DNA from: Alphaproteobacteria bacterium MarineAlpha10_Bin2 | Lineage (GTDB): Bacteria > Pseudomonadota > Alphaproteobacteria > UBA828 | Length of the DNA stretch: 13,588 nt | Assembly (NCBI GenBank): GCA_002937555.1 | Contig: PTKB01000040.1 | Span: 1-13,588 of the forward strand | Direction: 5' to 3' | Shown: in pieces, positions 1-8,088 of the stretch | How the letters are laid out: each line of letters opens with the position of its first letter | Numbering within the stretch: the stretch's first letter is position 1 | Made by a program: the position numbers and the translations under genes | The notes under the pieces: model-generated | Database searches by the model: none | The model's input: only the letters and a program-made list of their open reading frames with translations | What the model was told of the DNA's origin: nothing

Positions 1-191
1 CCGGCGACAGCGCGCAGCCATAGCGCCAGCGCCAGCAACAAACCGATTTGCCCGGCCGCCATGCCACGCGCTTCGAGGAGCAGCGGCCAAAATGGAAACA
101 GCACGCCGCCGACGAGAAAATAGCCGCCATAGAAGACGGCGAGGCGAACAGCCAAGTTGAGCGGCGGCGGGTCGGTCCGGGAGGGCGGCAT
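1..191 (-). CDS. MFS transporter, HcaT/phenylpropionate-permease-like (N-terminal part only)
   Basis: Reading leftward from an ATG at 191-189 gives 63 codons that run off the window edge without a stop. The peptide begins with a short proline-rich cytoplasmic tail (MPPSRTDPPPLN), followed by a hydrophobic first helix (about residues 13-36) rich in Gly and aromatics, then LLEARGMAAGQIG and the start of a second helix. The pattern of a first helix ending in PFWPLLLEARG, then GQIGLLLALALW, is characteristic of the MFS_1_like group that includes the 3-phenylpropionate transporter HcaT. The protein would sit in the inner membrane. No strong Shine-Dalgarno precedes the ATG, so the start is less certain than the family. 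The gene diverges from polA with 92 bp between starts. The substrate cannot be told from 63 residues. Confidence 0.72.
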   Translation of the reverse strand, partial: MPPSRTDPPPLNLAVRLAVFYGGYFLVGGVLFPFWPLLLEARGMAAGQIGLLLALALWLRAVA

Positions 192-283
192 AAGTTGGAT
201 TCTATCTGCTCAGGCGTGGCATAGTGGGAGAAGCGCCCGGCCAGAACAAGCGCGGCGGATCAGGCCAGCCAGGGGGAAACAGA
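192..283. promoter_or_regulatory. Divergent intergenic region between the MFS gene and polA
   Basis: These 92 bp must carry the 5' signals of both the leftward transporter gene and polA. The only clear signal is a purine-rich Shine-Dalgarno, AGGGGGA at 271-277, six bases before the polA ATG at 284. A GTG at 224 lies in the same frame but has no comparable ribosome site. TTGGAT (195-200) and CATAGT (220-225) could be read as -35/-10 elements, but their 19-bp spacing makes this weak. Confidence 0.4.
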
Positions 284-3049
284 ATGAATGCGAAACAGGA
301 GGACAGCTCGGGCGGGGCGAACGATGCCGGCCATATTATCCTGATCGACGGTTCGGGCTTTATCTTCCGCGCCTTTCACGGACTACCGCCACTCACGCGC
401 CCCGACGGCACACCGGTCAACGCCGTGCTCGGCTTTACCAACATGCTGTGGAAGATTTTGCGCGACAGCGAAGCCGAGTATTTCGCTGTCATTTTCGATA
501 CCGCGCGCAAAACCTTCCGTAGCGATATCTACCCGGAATACAAGGCGCACCGGCCTCCGCCGCCGGATGAATTGATCCCGCAATTCGATCTCGTGCGCGA
601 CGCCACCCGGGCGTTCAATGTGCCGTCCCTGGAAATGCGGGGCTATGAGGCCGACGATCTCATCGCCACTTACACGCGGCTCGCGCGCGAGTCCGGCATG
701 CGGGTCACCATCGTCTCGTCGGATAAGGATTTGATGCAATTGGTCGAAGACGATCACGTTGTGTTGCTCGACCATTTCAAAAACCGCGAGATCGGCGAAG
801 ACGGCGTGCGCGAGAAGTTCGGCGTCGGCCCCGAGCGGGTGATCGATGTGCAGGCGCTGGCCGGCGATTCCTCGGACAATGTGCCCGGCGTGCCCGGCAT
901 CGGCGTCAAGACGGCGGCGCAGTTGATCAATGATTATGGCGATCTCGATTCGCTGCTGGCGCGGGCCGAGGAAATCAAACAGCCCAAGCGGCGGCAGAAT
1001 TTGCTCGACCATGCCGATATGGCGCGGATATCGCGCGAGCTGGTGACGCTGCGCCAGGACGTCCCCGATATCGAGCCGCTCGAGAACCTCATCAAGCGCG
1101 ACGTCGAGCCCGACATGCTGATGGCGTTCCTCAAGGAACAGGGCTTTACCTCCACCATCAAGCGCATCGGCAGCCAGCTCGGATTGGAAGAGGGCGCGGT
1201 CGAGCCGGCGCCCGCCGCGCCGGCGGAGAGCGATTACAGCCTGGTGCAGTCCATCGACGCGCTCGAGACCTGGATCGCCAAGGCGCATGAGGCCGGCACG
1301 GTGGCGTTCGATACCGAAACCACGTCGCTCGATGCGGCGCGCGCCGATCTGGTCGGCTTTTCGCTTTCCGTCCGCGCCGGCGAGGCCTGTTATGTGCCAC
1401 TTGGCCACCGCCCGCCCGATCTGTTGGCGGAGGGCGAAAAACTGACGCAAATTCCCCTGGCCAAGGCGTTGGCGGCGCTGAAGCCGCTGTTAGAAGAACC
1501 GGCTGTTCTCAAAATCGGCCAAAATATCAAATATGACATGCGCGTCATGGCGCACCACGGCATTGGTATTGCGCCGATCGACGATTCGATGCTGCTGTCC
1601 TACGTCCTCGATGGCGGATTGCACGGCCATGGCATGGACGAGCTGTCGAAACTTCACCTCGACCATGCGCCGATCCCGTTCAAGGAAATCGCCGGCACCG
1701 GCAAGAACCAGATCACCTTCGATCAGGTGCCGCTCGCCAAGGCGTGCGATTATGCCGCCGAGGATGCGGATATCACGCTGCGCCTCCACCAATTGCTGAA
1801 GCCGCGCCTGGTGCATGAGCATATGGTGACCCTTTATGAGCGTTTGGAGCGCCCGCTGGCGCCGGTGCTGGCGCGCATGGAGGATGCCGGCATCAAGGTC
1901 GAGCGCGCGGCGCTGGCCCGTCTGTCGGAGGATTTCGCCCAGCGCATCGCCGCGCTCGAAACGGAAATTCACGGACTTGCCGGGCGCCCCTTCGCCATCG
2001 GCTCTCCCAAGCAGCTCGGCGAAATTCTGTTCGACGAAATGGGCCTGGAAGGCGGCAAGAAGGGAAAATCGGGCGCTTACGCGACCGGCGCCGACGTGCT
2101 GGAAGGGCTGGTCGCCCAGGGCCACGATTTGCCCGCCCGGGTGCTCGACTGGCGCCAGCTCAGCAAACTCAAGAGCACTTACACGGATGCCCTTCTCGAA
2201 CATATCAATCCGGATACGGGGCGGGTGCACACGTCCTATTCGATGACCGGCGCCAACACCGGGCGGCTGTCGTCGAACGATCCCAATTTGCAAAACATCC
2301 CGGTGCGGACGGAAGAGGGGCGCAACATCCGCCGCGCCTTCGTCGCCGAAAAGGGGCATGCGCTGCTGTCAGCCGACTATTCGCAGATCGAGCTCCGCAT
2401 CCTCGCCCATATTGCCAACGTCGATACATTGAAACAGGCGTTTCACGATGGCCTCGACATCCATGCGCTGACCGCCAGCCAGGTCTTCAACGTGCCGCTC
2501 GACGGTATGGACCCGATGGTTCGGCGCTCCGCCAAAGCGATAAATTTCGGCATCATTTACGGCATCAGCCCGTTCGGCCTGGCGCGCCAGCTCAGCATCG
2601 CCCAGGGCGAGGCGAAGGCCTATATCGAGGCCTATTTCGAACGCTATCCCGGCATCAAGGATTATATGGAGCGCACCAAGAAAACGGCGCATGAGACCGG
2701 CTTCGTCACCACCCTGTTCGGTCGCCGCTGCCATCTGCCGGGCATCAACGAAAAGAACCCGGCGCATCGCGGCTTTTCCGAGCGCGCCGCCATCAACGCG
2801 CCGATACAGGGCACCGCCGCCGACATCATCAAGCGCGCCATGATCGTTATGGAAGATGCGTTGAGGGAGGCTGGGCTGAAGGCGCGCATGCTACTCCAGG
2901 TGCATGACGAGTTGATCTTCGAAGTGCCCAAAGACGAGATCGACGCCACTGCGGAAGTGGCGCGCCGCGTCATGGCGGGCGCCGCCGAACTCGACGTGCC
3001 GCTCACCGTCGACACCGGCAGCGCCGACAACTGGGCCGAGGCGCACTAG
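284..3049 (+). CDS. polA: DNA polymerase I (5' nuclease, 3'-5' proofreading exonuclease, polymerase)
   Basis: A 921-residue PolA, the usual length, acting in Okazaki fragment maturation and excision repair. Residues about 15-300 are the FEN-like 5' nuclease (IILIDGSGF, GYEADDLIAT, VSSDKDLMQL, and the GDSSDNVPG helix-hairpin-helix region). A Pro/Ala linker lies near 306-315. Residues about 320-510 are the DnaQ-like proofreading domain, intact: D343 and E345 in FDTET, D418 in NIKYD, and Y490/D494 in YAAEDAD, matching E. coli D355/E357, D424 and Y497/D501. Residues about 530-921 are the polymerase: motif A DYSQIELR (D698), motif B RRSAKAINFGIIYG with Phe at the position that selects against dideoxynucleotides, and motif C QVHDELIFEV (D875, E876). 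I chose ATG 284 over the in-frame GTG at 224 because AGGGGGA sits six bases upstream and the GTG would add an unconserved tail. It ends 7 bp before the end of the convergent GFA gene, with no obvious terminator between them. Confidence 0.98.
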   Translation: MNAKQEDSSGGANDAGHIILIDGSGFIFRAFHGLPPLTRPDGTPVNAVLGFTNMLWKILRDSEAEYFAVIFDTARKTFRSDIYPEYKAHRPPPPDELIPQFDLVRDATRAFNVPSLEMRGYEADDLIATYTRLARESGMRVTIVSSDKDLMQLVEDDHVVLLDHFKNREIGEDGVREKFGVGPERVIDVQALAGDSSDNVPGVPGIGVKTAAQLINDYGDLDSLLARAEEIKQPKRRQNLLDHADMARISRELVTLRQDVPDIEPLENLIKRDVEPDMLMAFLKEQGFTSTIKRIGSQLGLEEGAVEPAPAAPAESDYSLVQSIDALETWIAKAHEAGTVAFDTETTSLDAARADLVGFSLSVRAGEACYVPLGHRPPDLLAEGEKLTQIPLAKALAALKPLLEEPAVLKIGQNIKYDMRVMAHHGIGIAPIDDSMLLSYVLDGGLHGHGMDELSKLHLDHAPIPFKEIAGTGKNQITFDQVPLAKACDYAAEDADITLRLHQLLKPRLVHEHMVTLYERLERPLAPVLARMEDAGIKVERAALARLSEDFAQRIAALETEIHGLAGRPFAIGSPKQLGEILFDEMGLEGGKKGKSGAYATGADVLEGLVAQGHDLPARVLDWRQLSKLKSTYTDALLEHINPDTGRVHTSYSMTGANTGRLSSNDPNLQNIPVRTEEGRNIRRAFVAEKGHALLSADYSQIELRILAHIANVDTLKQAFHDGLDIHALTASQVFNVPLDGMDPMVRRSAKAINFGIIYGISPFGLARQLSIAQGEAKAYIEAYFERYPGIKDYMERTKKTAHETGFVTTLFGRRCHLPGINEKNPAHRGFSERAAINAPIQGTAADIIKRAMIVMEDALREAGLKARMLLQVHDELIFEVPKDEIDATAEVARRVMAGAAELDVPLTVDTGSADNWAEAH

Positions 3050-3056
3050 CGCCGGG

Positions 3057-3458
3057 CTAATCCTCGCCGGCGAATTCCGGCAGGCTGTCGCCGTAATCCG
3101 CCCAGGGAAGGCGGTCGCTCACCCAGATATGGCGCTGCGGCGTGAGCCGTCCGGGTTCGTCGAGGCTGCCCAAGGTCACATGGGTATGGTCATGCGCGCC
3201 GTGATCATCGATTTGAAGCTGGCTGCCGCACGTGCCGCAGAAGCTGCGGCTCGCGATATCGGAAGAACGGTAGCTGGCCGGCGCGCCCTGGGTGTAGCGG
3301 AACCTCTCATGCGCCACGCCGATCCAAGTGACGAAGGCCGCGCCCGAGGCCTTGCGGCACATGCCGCAATGGCAGTTCGAAATGCTGTCCGCCGCGCCGT
3401 CGATTTCATAGCGCACCGCTCCGCACAGGCAGCCGCCGACCAATATTGCGCCGCTCAT
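3057..3458 (-). CDS. GFA/CENP-V family zinc protein (glutathione-dependent formaldehyde-activating enzyme-like)
   Basis: A 133-residue protein of the GFA family, usual size, with a Mss4-like beta fold that binds two structural or catalytic zinc ions. The expected cysteines are all present: C10 and C12 in GGCLCGAVRY, C29, C31 and C34 in CHCGMCRKASG, and C74 and C77 in SFCGTCGSQL. The founding member was described as speeding glutathione-formaldehyde adduct formation, but most relatives have no proven reaction, so the function stays general. The start at 3458 is set by a clear GGAGGGT (complement of 3463-3469) four bases upstream and by homology beginning at MSGAILVGGCLCG. An in-frame ATG at 3626 would add 56 unconserved residues and reach almost to the kinase start. 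It is transcribed alone, convergent with polA and divergent from the kinase. No formaldehyde dehydrogenase lies nearby to support the named role. Confidence 0.88.
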   Translation of the reverse strand: MSGAILVGGCLCGAVRYEIDGAADSISNCHCGMCRKASGAAFVTWIGVAHERFRYTQGAPASYRSSDIASRSFCGTCGSQLQIDDHGAHDHTHVTLGSLDEPGRLTPQRHIWVSDRLPWADYGDSLPEFAGED

Positions 3459-3645
3459 TTTCACCCTCCGATTTATGATCCAACGATGCCAATTACGGCC
3501 GGGCCAGTATCGAATATCGCGCCCGGCGCCGGTCATCGGTAGCCTGACCCATGGAATATGATATTTTAACAGGGTGTAAGAATATATCCGGCAAATTGCC
3601 GCCCATCTATGTGACCCAGAATTCACACGTCGAGAGAGCTACTCT
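3459..3645. promoter_or_regulatory. AT-rich divergent intergenic region (GFA gene / histidine kinase)
   Basis: These 187 bp separate two divergent starts. The stretch around 3550-3590 is clearly richer in A and T than the flanks (for example GATATTTTAAC and AAGAATATATCC), as expected for promoter DNA, but I cannot fit a convincing spaced -35/-10 pair. A GAGAG at 3632-3636 is a modest ribosome site for the kinase ATG at 3646. GGAGGGT on the other strand serves the GFA gene. Confidence 0.4.
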
Positions 3646-6429
3646 ATGTCCGATCCGGATTTGGACCAGCCGGGCCAGAGCAAGACCCAACTCCTAAGTC
3701 AGATTGCGAATCTGCAACAGCGCGTCCGCATGTTGGAAAGTCTTGCATCGGTGAACGAACACCGCGAAAAGCTCGCGGAGCGGTTCGATCTCGCTTTATG
3801 GGCAACGCAAACCGCCATTTGGGATTGGGATCTGGTGACCGGCGAATTTTGGAGTTCAGCCGGACACCAGCTTCTTTTCGGCCGCGGTGAAAATGAATTG
3901 GTCGAGCAATTCGACATTGAGGACGAAGACAATCCGTGGTCGTCGCACTTGCATCCCAAGGACCGCGAACGGGTGTTGCAATGTGTTCGCGATCACATGC
4001 AAAGCGGCACGTCCTATACCGTGGAATATCGCTATCGCTTGCCGGGCGGCGAGTATATCTGGATCCGCTCGATCGGGCGGGCGGTTCACAGCGCGGACGG
4101 CACGCCGATTCGGATGATCGGTTCGAACAGCGGCATCGCCTCGCAGAAACTCGCCGAAGCCGAAAGCGAGCACTTCCGCGAAGCGGTCGACAATGCCTCC
4201 GAAGGTATCGTGCTCTACGATGCGAACGAACGTTTCGTCTTTGCGAACAAGCGGTATCGGGCGATGTATCCCGAGATCACGCATCTGCTGAAGGCTGGCG
4301 AGCGCCGGGAAATTATCAGAAGCGCGTATTACGCAAGTGGCGCCATGCCGGACGCAGTGGGGCGGATCGATGAATTCAATGATGAGTTTCAGCAATGGCA
4401 AAAATCGCCCGGCTCGTTCGAACTTCGCCTCGCCAACGGCGCCTTGATCAAATATAGCGATCATATTCTGCCGGACGGTGGGATTGTGAGCGTTCGTACC
4501 GACATCACCAACATCAAGCGGCGCGAGGCCAATTACCGCGCGCTGTTCGACAGCGAAACCGTGGGCGTCGCCATCACTCGGGCCGACGGAAGCTTCGTGG
4601 CCACCAACAGCGTGTATCAGCGGATGCTCGGATACAGCGGCGAGGAGCTGCAACGCATGCGCTGGCAAGATGTCAGCCACGCCGAAGATATCGATCGCAA
4701 TGAAGCCGATATTCAAGCCATGCGCAAGGCATCGGGCGGTGGCCTCATATTCGAGAAGCGCTACATTCCCAAACAGGGCGGCACAGTGTGGGCGCGCTTG
4801 AATACGGCGCTCATCCACGACGAAACAGATGTTGAGCCGCTTGAAGTTTCGCTCGTCGAGAACATTACGGGACGCATCGAGGCCGAGCAGGCGCTTCGTG
4901 AAAGCGAGTCACGTTTCCGGACATTATTTGAAGACGCCGCATTCGGCATCGCCATCGCCACTGTCGACGGCCAACTGCTCAACTGCAATCCCGCCTTCAC
5001 CAAGATGTTGGGATACGGTTTGGGCGAATTGGATAACAGGCCATGGTCCGACGTCACCCACTCCGACGACGTCGCCGAGAACCAAGCGCTTTCCGCAAAG
5101 CTTATTCGCGGTGAGATCACGAGCTACAGAATGGAAAAGCGCTTTGTCCGCAAAGACGGTGAAACCGTGTGGGCGCTTCTCACGGTCTCTCTCGTCGGAG
5201 ATGATGTCGCGCACGCGAAATTCCGTGTCGCCATGGTCGAGGATATCACCGAACACAAAAATGTTGAAGATCAGCTCCGCCAGGCGCAGAAGATGGGGGC
5301 CGTCGGCCAGCTCACCGGCGGTGTCGCGCACGATTTCAACAATCTACTGGCGGTGATAATGGGCAATCTGGAGCTGATCGAAAGCCGGGTGAGCGCCGAC
5401 GCCGGAGTGAGCGACATGATCGAGCGCGGCGTGAGGGCCGCCGAACGCGGTGCTGCTTTGACCGACCGGCTGTTGGCGTTTTCGCGCAAACAGACATTGT
5501 TGCCGACCACCATCGATCTCAACCGATTGGTTGCGGGCACGGGGGATACATTGCGCCGCACGCTTGGCGAACGGGTCGAGGTCAAGACCGCGGGTGCAAA
5601 GGATCTGTGGCTCTGCCGCGCCGATCAATCGCAATTGGAAAACGCGCTTTTGAATATGTCGATCAACGCCCGGGACGCCATGCCGGATGGTGGCACCCTC
5701 ACCATTGAAACGGCGAACATCGCGTTGGACGACGAAATGGCGGCCGCTCGATTGGATGTCGATCCCGGCCGCTATGTCATGTTGAGCGTGTCGGATACCG
5801 GGAGCGGCATCAGCGATGACGCGCTCAAACATGTCTTTGAGCCGTTTTTCACCACCAAGGATGTGGGCAAGGGCTCTGGGCTCGGCCTCAGTATGGTTTA
5901 CGGTTTTGCCAAACAGTCGGGCGGGGCAGTGACGATACATAGCGAGCCGAACGAGGGAACCGCCGTCAAACTCTATCTAACGGCGTTGACGGGGCCGGAG
6001 GAAGACGTCGTTCTGAGCGCGGAATCGCCGCGAATCCCCGCTTCAATGGGTGAAACAATTCTCGTGGTGGAAGATGATAAAGAAGTGCGCACGCTGGCCG
6101 TGGCGCTGCTTTCCAACCTCGGATACCAAACCCTGGAAGCGGAAACGGCGGGGGCGGCGGTGGCCGCTTTGGAGGGTGGAACAGAGGTTCATTTGATGTT
6201 GACCGATGTGGTCTTGCCCGGCGCCATGAATGGGCCCGAGCTCGCGGCCGAAGTTCGCCGCCGCCACCCGTCGATCGGATGCATATTTATGACCGGTTAT
6301 GCGGAAGACGCCTTCAACAATCATGGATTTCCGGGCAACGGGGCAATAATCATTCAAAAGCCGTTCAGAAAATTCGACTTCGCCACCGCCATTCGCTCGG
6401 CCTTGGACGAAGCTCAGAAGGGCGATTAA
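3646..6429 (+). CDS. Hybrid sensor histidine kinase, coiled coil-PAS x4-HisKA-HATPase-REC
   Basis: A 927-residue cytoplasmic hybrid kinase with no transmembrane segment or signal peptide. Order: a heptad-like N-terminal helix (about 12-45); PAS1 (46-168, PAS_3-like, ending RMIGSNSGIASQKLAE); PAS2 (176-292, ending VRTDITNIKRRE); PAS3 (296-416); PAS4 (422-540). The HisKA H-box has H562 in VAHDFNNLLA. The ATPase domain shows N674 in the N-box, DTGSG at 717-721, and GKGSGLGL at 741-748. The receiver (about 803-920) has D810/D811, the phospho-acceptor D854 in LTDVVLPG, and K905 in QKPF. All phosphorelay residues are present, so it should autophosphorylate and pass phosphate to its own receiver. 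No DNA-binding or diguanylate cyclase output is attached, so a separate Hpt protein or regulator is expected elsewhere, or the receiver restrains the kinase. PAS3 and PAS4 resemble each other more than PAS1 or PAS2. The signal is unknown; no haem or flavin motif is recognisable by eye. It has no partner regulator gene on either side. Confidence 0.95.
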   Translation: MSDPDLDQPGQSKTQLLSQIANLQQRVRMLESLASVNEHREKLAERFDLALWATQTAIWDWDLVTGEFWSSAGHQLLFGRGENELVEQFDIEDEDNPWSSHLHPKDRERVLQCVRDHMQSGTSYTVEYRYRLPGGEYIWIRSIGRAVHSADGTPIRMIGSNSGIASQKLAEAESEHFREAVDNASEGIVLYDANERFVFANKRYRAMYPEITHLLKAGERREIIRSAYYASGAMPDAVGRIDEFNDEFQQWQKSPGSFELRLANGALIKYSDHILPDGGIVSVRTDITNIKRREANYRALFDSETVGVAITRADGSFVATNSVYQRMLGYSGEELQRMRWQDVSHAEDIDRNEADIQAMRKASGGGLIFEKRYIPKQGGTVWARLNTALIHDETDVEPLEVSLVENITGRIEAEQALRESESRFRTLFEDAAFGIAIATVDGQLLNCNPAFTKMLGYGLGELDNRPWSDVTHSDDVAENQALSAKLIRGEITSYRMEKRFVRKDGETVWALLTVSLVGDDVAHAKFRVAMVEDITEHKNVEDQLRQAQKMGAVGQLTGGVAHDFNNLLAVIMGNLELIESRVSADAGVSDMIERGVRAAERGAALTDRLLAFSRKQTLLPTTIDLNRLVAGTGDTLRRTLGERVEVKTAGAKDLWLCRADQSQLENALLNMSINARDAMPDGGTLTIETANIALDDEMAAARLDVDPGRYVMLSVSDTGSGISDDALKHVFEPFFTTKDVGKGSGLGLSMVYGFAKQSGGAVTIHSEPNEGTAVKLYLTALTGPEEDVVLSAESPRIPASMGETILVVEDDKEVRTLAVALLSNLGYQTLEAETAGAAVAALEGGTEVHLMLTDVVLPGAMNGPELAAEVRRRHPSIGCIFMTGYAEDAFNNHGFPGNGAIIIQKPFRKFDFATAIRSALDEAQKGD

Positions 6430-6478
6430 CATCAGGGCTTATGCCGTTCCCCATGCATCGCCAACCCGGATGCGGTTC

Positions 6479-6487
6479 TGCTAGAAT
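6479..6487 (+). promoter_or_regulatory. Possible extended -10 promoter for the PuuE-like gene
   Basis: TGCTAGAAT matches the extended -10 pattern TGnTAnAAT. It lies about 40 bp before the ATG at 6527 in a 97-bp gap after the kinase stop codon. No good -35 hexamer is found 16-18 bp upstream, which is compatible with an extended -10 promoter. This suggests the allantoinase-like gene is transcribed apart from the kinase. Seen by eye only. Confidence 0.4.
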
Positions 6488-6526
6488 CGGTAGGCCCCAA
6501 GGGGTCACAACAGATGGGAGGCGGCG

Positions 6527-7447
6527 ATGGATGACGCCATGGATCAGGATTGGCCGCGGGATTACATCGGCTACGGCGCCAACCCGCCGGACCCCCAATG
6601 GCCGGGCGGCGCGCGCATCGCGGTGAATTTCAATCTCAATTACGAATGCGGCGGAGAGGCCAATATCCTCGACGGCGACGACGCGTCGGAAGGGATGCTC
6701 AACGATATCGGCTTTCCGCCGGTGCCGGGCAAACGCAATCCGCTGGCCGAATCGGCCTTCGAATACGGCTCACGCGTCGGCGTGTGGCGGGTGCTGCGCA
6801 TCTTCGAGGAGTTCGACGTAAAAATGAGTGTGCTCGGCGTCGCCACGGCGCTAGAACGCAACCCGGAAGCAACGCGCGCCTTCGTCGAAGGCGGTCATGA
6901 GATCGTCAGCCACGGCTTGCGCTGGATCGATTATCATTTTATCGGCGAGGCGGAGGAGCGCAGCCATATCCATCAGGCCGCCGAACGCATTCAAAAAGTC
7001 GCCGGCGTCAAGCCGGTGGGCTGGATGACCGGGCGGCCCGGCCCCAACACGCGCCGTCTCCTGGTCGAACATGGCGGCTTTCATTACGACCGCGATGCGC
7101 TGAACGATGAATTGCCCTATTGGGTCACGATCGCAGGTCTGCCGCATCTGGTCATTCCCTATTCCTACGAGACCAATGACAATCGCTGCGATCAATCGAA
7201 CGGCTTCGCCCAGGCGGATGATTTTTTCCAATATATGCGCGATGCCTTCAACCTTTTATATGAGGAAGGCGAGGACCGTCCGGCGCTGCTCTCGATCGGC
7301 CTGCACGACCGCTTGATCGGCCGCCCGGCGCGCGCCGTCGGCTTGATCAAGCTGTTGGACCATATGCAGAGCATGGGCGATGTGTGGTTCTGCACCGGCG
7401 CCGAAATCGCCGCCCATTGGCGCAAGACGCACCCCTACCCGGCGTGA
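6527..7447 (+). CDS. puuE: PuuE-type allantoinase / polysaccharide-deacetylase-fold cyclic amidohydrolase
   Basis: A 306-residue protein with the deacetylase (NodB) fold, strongly patterned like PuuE, which opens the hydantoin ring of (S)-allantoin to allantoate in purine breakdown. Diagnostic blocks: YPRD-like start PRDYIGYGANPPDPQWPGGAR (residues 10-30), ILDGDDASE (47-55), GHEIVSHGLRWIDY (123-136), GWMTGRPGPNTRRLL (165-179), LVIPYSYETNDNR (208-220), LLSIGLHDRLIGRPAR (254-269) and HWRKTHPY near the C-terminus. The metal-binding TFDD of true polysaccharide deacetylases is replaced by NFNLNYE, and the His-x3-His is lost (SHGLRW), both as in PuuE rather than chitin deacetylases. From memory, PuuE carries Cys where this protein has D261 in GLHDRL. 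ATG 6527 is preferred because TGGGAGG (6515-6521) lies five bases upstream; ATG 6539 is a poorer alternative. No other purine catabolic genes are adjacent, so another cyclic imide or ureide substrate is possible. Confidence 0.82.
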   Translation: MDDAMDQDWPRDYIGYGANPPDPQWPGGARIAVNFNLNYECGGEANILDGDDASEGMLNDIGFPPVPGKRNPLAESAFEYGSRVGVWRVLRIFEEFDVKMSVLGVATALERNPEATRAFVEGGHEIVSHGLRWIDYHFIGEAEERSHIHQAAERIQKVAGVKPVGWMTGRPGPNTRRLLVEHGGFHYDRDALNDELPYWVTIAGLPHLVIPYSYETNDNRCDQSNGFAQADDFFQYMRDAFNLLYEEGEDRPALLSIGLHDRLIGRPARAVGLIKLLDHMQSMGDVWFCTGAEIAAHWRKTHPYPA

Positions 7448-7450
7448 GGC

Positions 7451-8023
7451 TCAGGCAGCGTCCAAATCCACTGTCACACTGCGGCGGATCTTCGCCGCCA
7501 TCGCCGACATGCGGGTGGTGGCGATCAGCGACAGCACGACACCGCCGGAGAGCGCATAGAGCCCCCAATGCAGGTGTACTTCGGCAATCAAGCTGAGATT
7601 GACCGCGGCCACGGCGAGCGCCATGAGGAACACGTCGAGCATCGACCAGCGTCCCAATATCTCCGCGCGCTTGAGGCTGATTTCGAACTTTTCGCCGCGC
7701 ACGTCACGACCGCGCCAAAGTCGCAAGGCGAAGAATATTTTGACCAGCGGCAGGACCATGGAAAATATCAGCATGGTGAAAAACAGCAGGAATTGCTGGC
7801 GCTCGAGCAGGGCTTCGAGGGCCTGAAGCACGGAGATGCGGTCCTCGAAGAAGATCAGCCGGCGCACCGTCATGATCGGCACCAGCCATCCGACAACCAA
7901 GAGGGCGGCGGCGGCAATCAGCGCCACGCCGAGCAATCTGTCGGCACCGCGCGCCTGGGCAGCAAGGGAATTTCCGTCGCGCGCGGCAAACATGGCGCCG
8001 GCGGCGGTTAATTTGAGCATCAT
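7451..8023 (-). CDS. PqiA-domain (paraquat-inducible protein A) inner-membrane protein, single domain
   Basis: A protein of about 190 residues with four predicted membrane helices (roughly 29-50, 78-100, 128-150 and 152-170). Two hallmarks identify the PqiA domain: FLLFFTMLIFSMVLPLVKI in helix 2, with the conserved Pro-x2-Lys, and LGRWSMLDVFLMALAV leading into helix 3. E. coli PqiA carries two such domains with Cys zinc motifs and works with the MCE protein PqiB in lipid traffic between membranes. This protein has one domain and no cysteine at all, and no MCE-domain gene is near, so that role should not be assumed. Two tandem ATGs (8023 and 8020) follow GGGAG (complement of 8026-8030); the second has the better five-base spacing, so the mature start may be 8020. 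It lies 65 bp downstream of the aspartate dehydrogenase gene on the same strand and may be co-transcribed. Its end is 3 bp from the end of the convergent PuuE-like gene. Confidence 0.85.
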   Translation of the reverse strand: MMLKLTAAGAMFAARDGNSLAAQARGADRLLGVALIAAAALLVVGWLVPIMTVRRLIFFEDRISVLQALEALLERQQFLLFFTMLIFSMVLPLVKIFFALRLWRGRDVRGEKFEISLKRAEILGRWSMLDVFLMALAVAAVNLSLIAEVHLHWGLYALSGGVVLSLIATTRMSAMAAKIRRSVTVDLDAA

Positions 8024-8088
8024 CGCTCCCGTTATGGGGTCCTCTCGAATATGGGTATTGCCGCGGCGAATGCCAACAGCGAGCGAGA

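Noticed and set aside
224..283. Upstream in-frame GTG start for polA
   Set aside because: The ATG at 284 has a strong Shine-Dalgarno and gives the standard PolA N-terminus; the extra 20 residues are unconserved in character.
383..1450. Long minus-strand open frame opposite polA (355 codons)
   Set aside because: It is antisense to strongly conserved PolA motifs, is rich in Arg, His and Gly as expected of a GC-rich shadow frame, and shows no recognisable domain.
3066..3081. Inverted repeat GCCGG-CGAATT-CCGGC at the polA/GFA junction as a terminator
   Set aside because: The stem is 5 bp with no T tract on either strand, and it lies in the coding end of the GFA gene.
3459..3626. Upstream ATG extending the GFA protein by 56 residues
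   Set aside because: Family homology starts at MSGAILVGGC, directly after GGAGGGT; the extension would occupy the whole AT-rich divergent promoter region.
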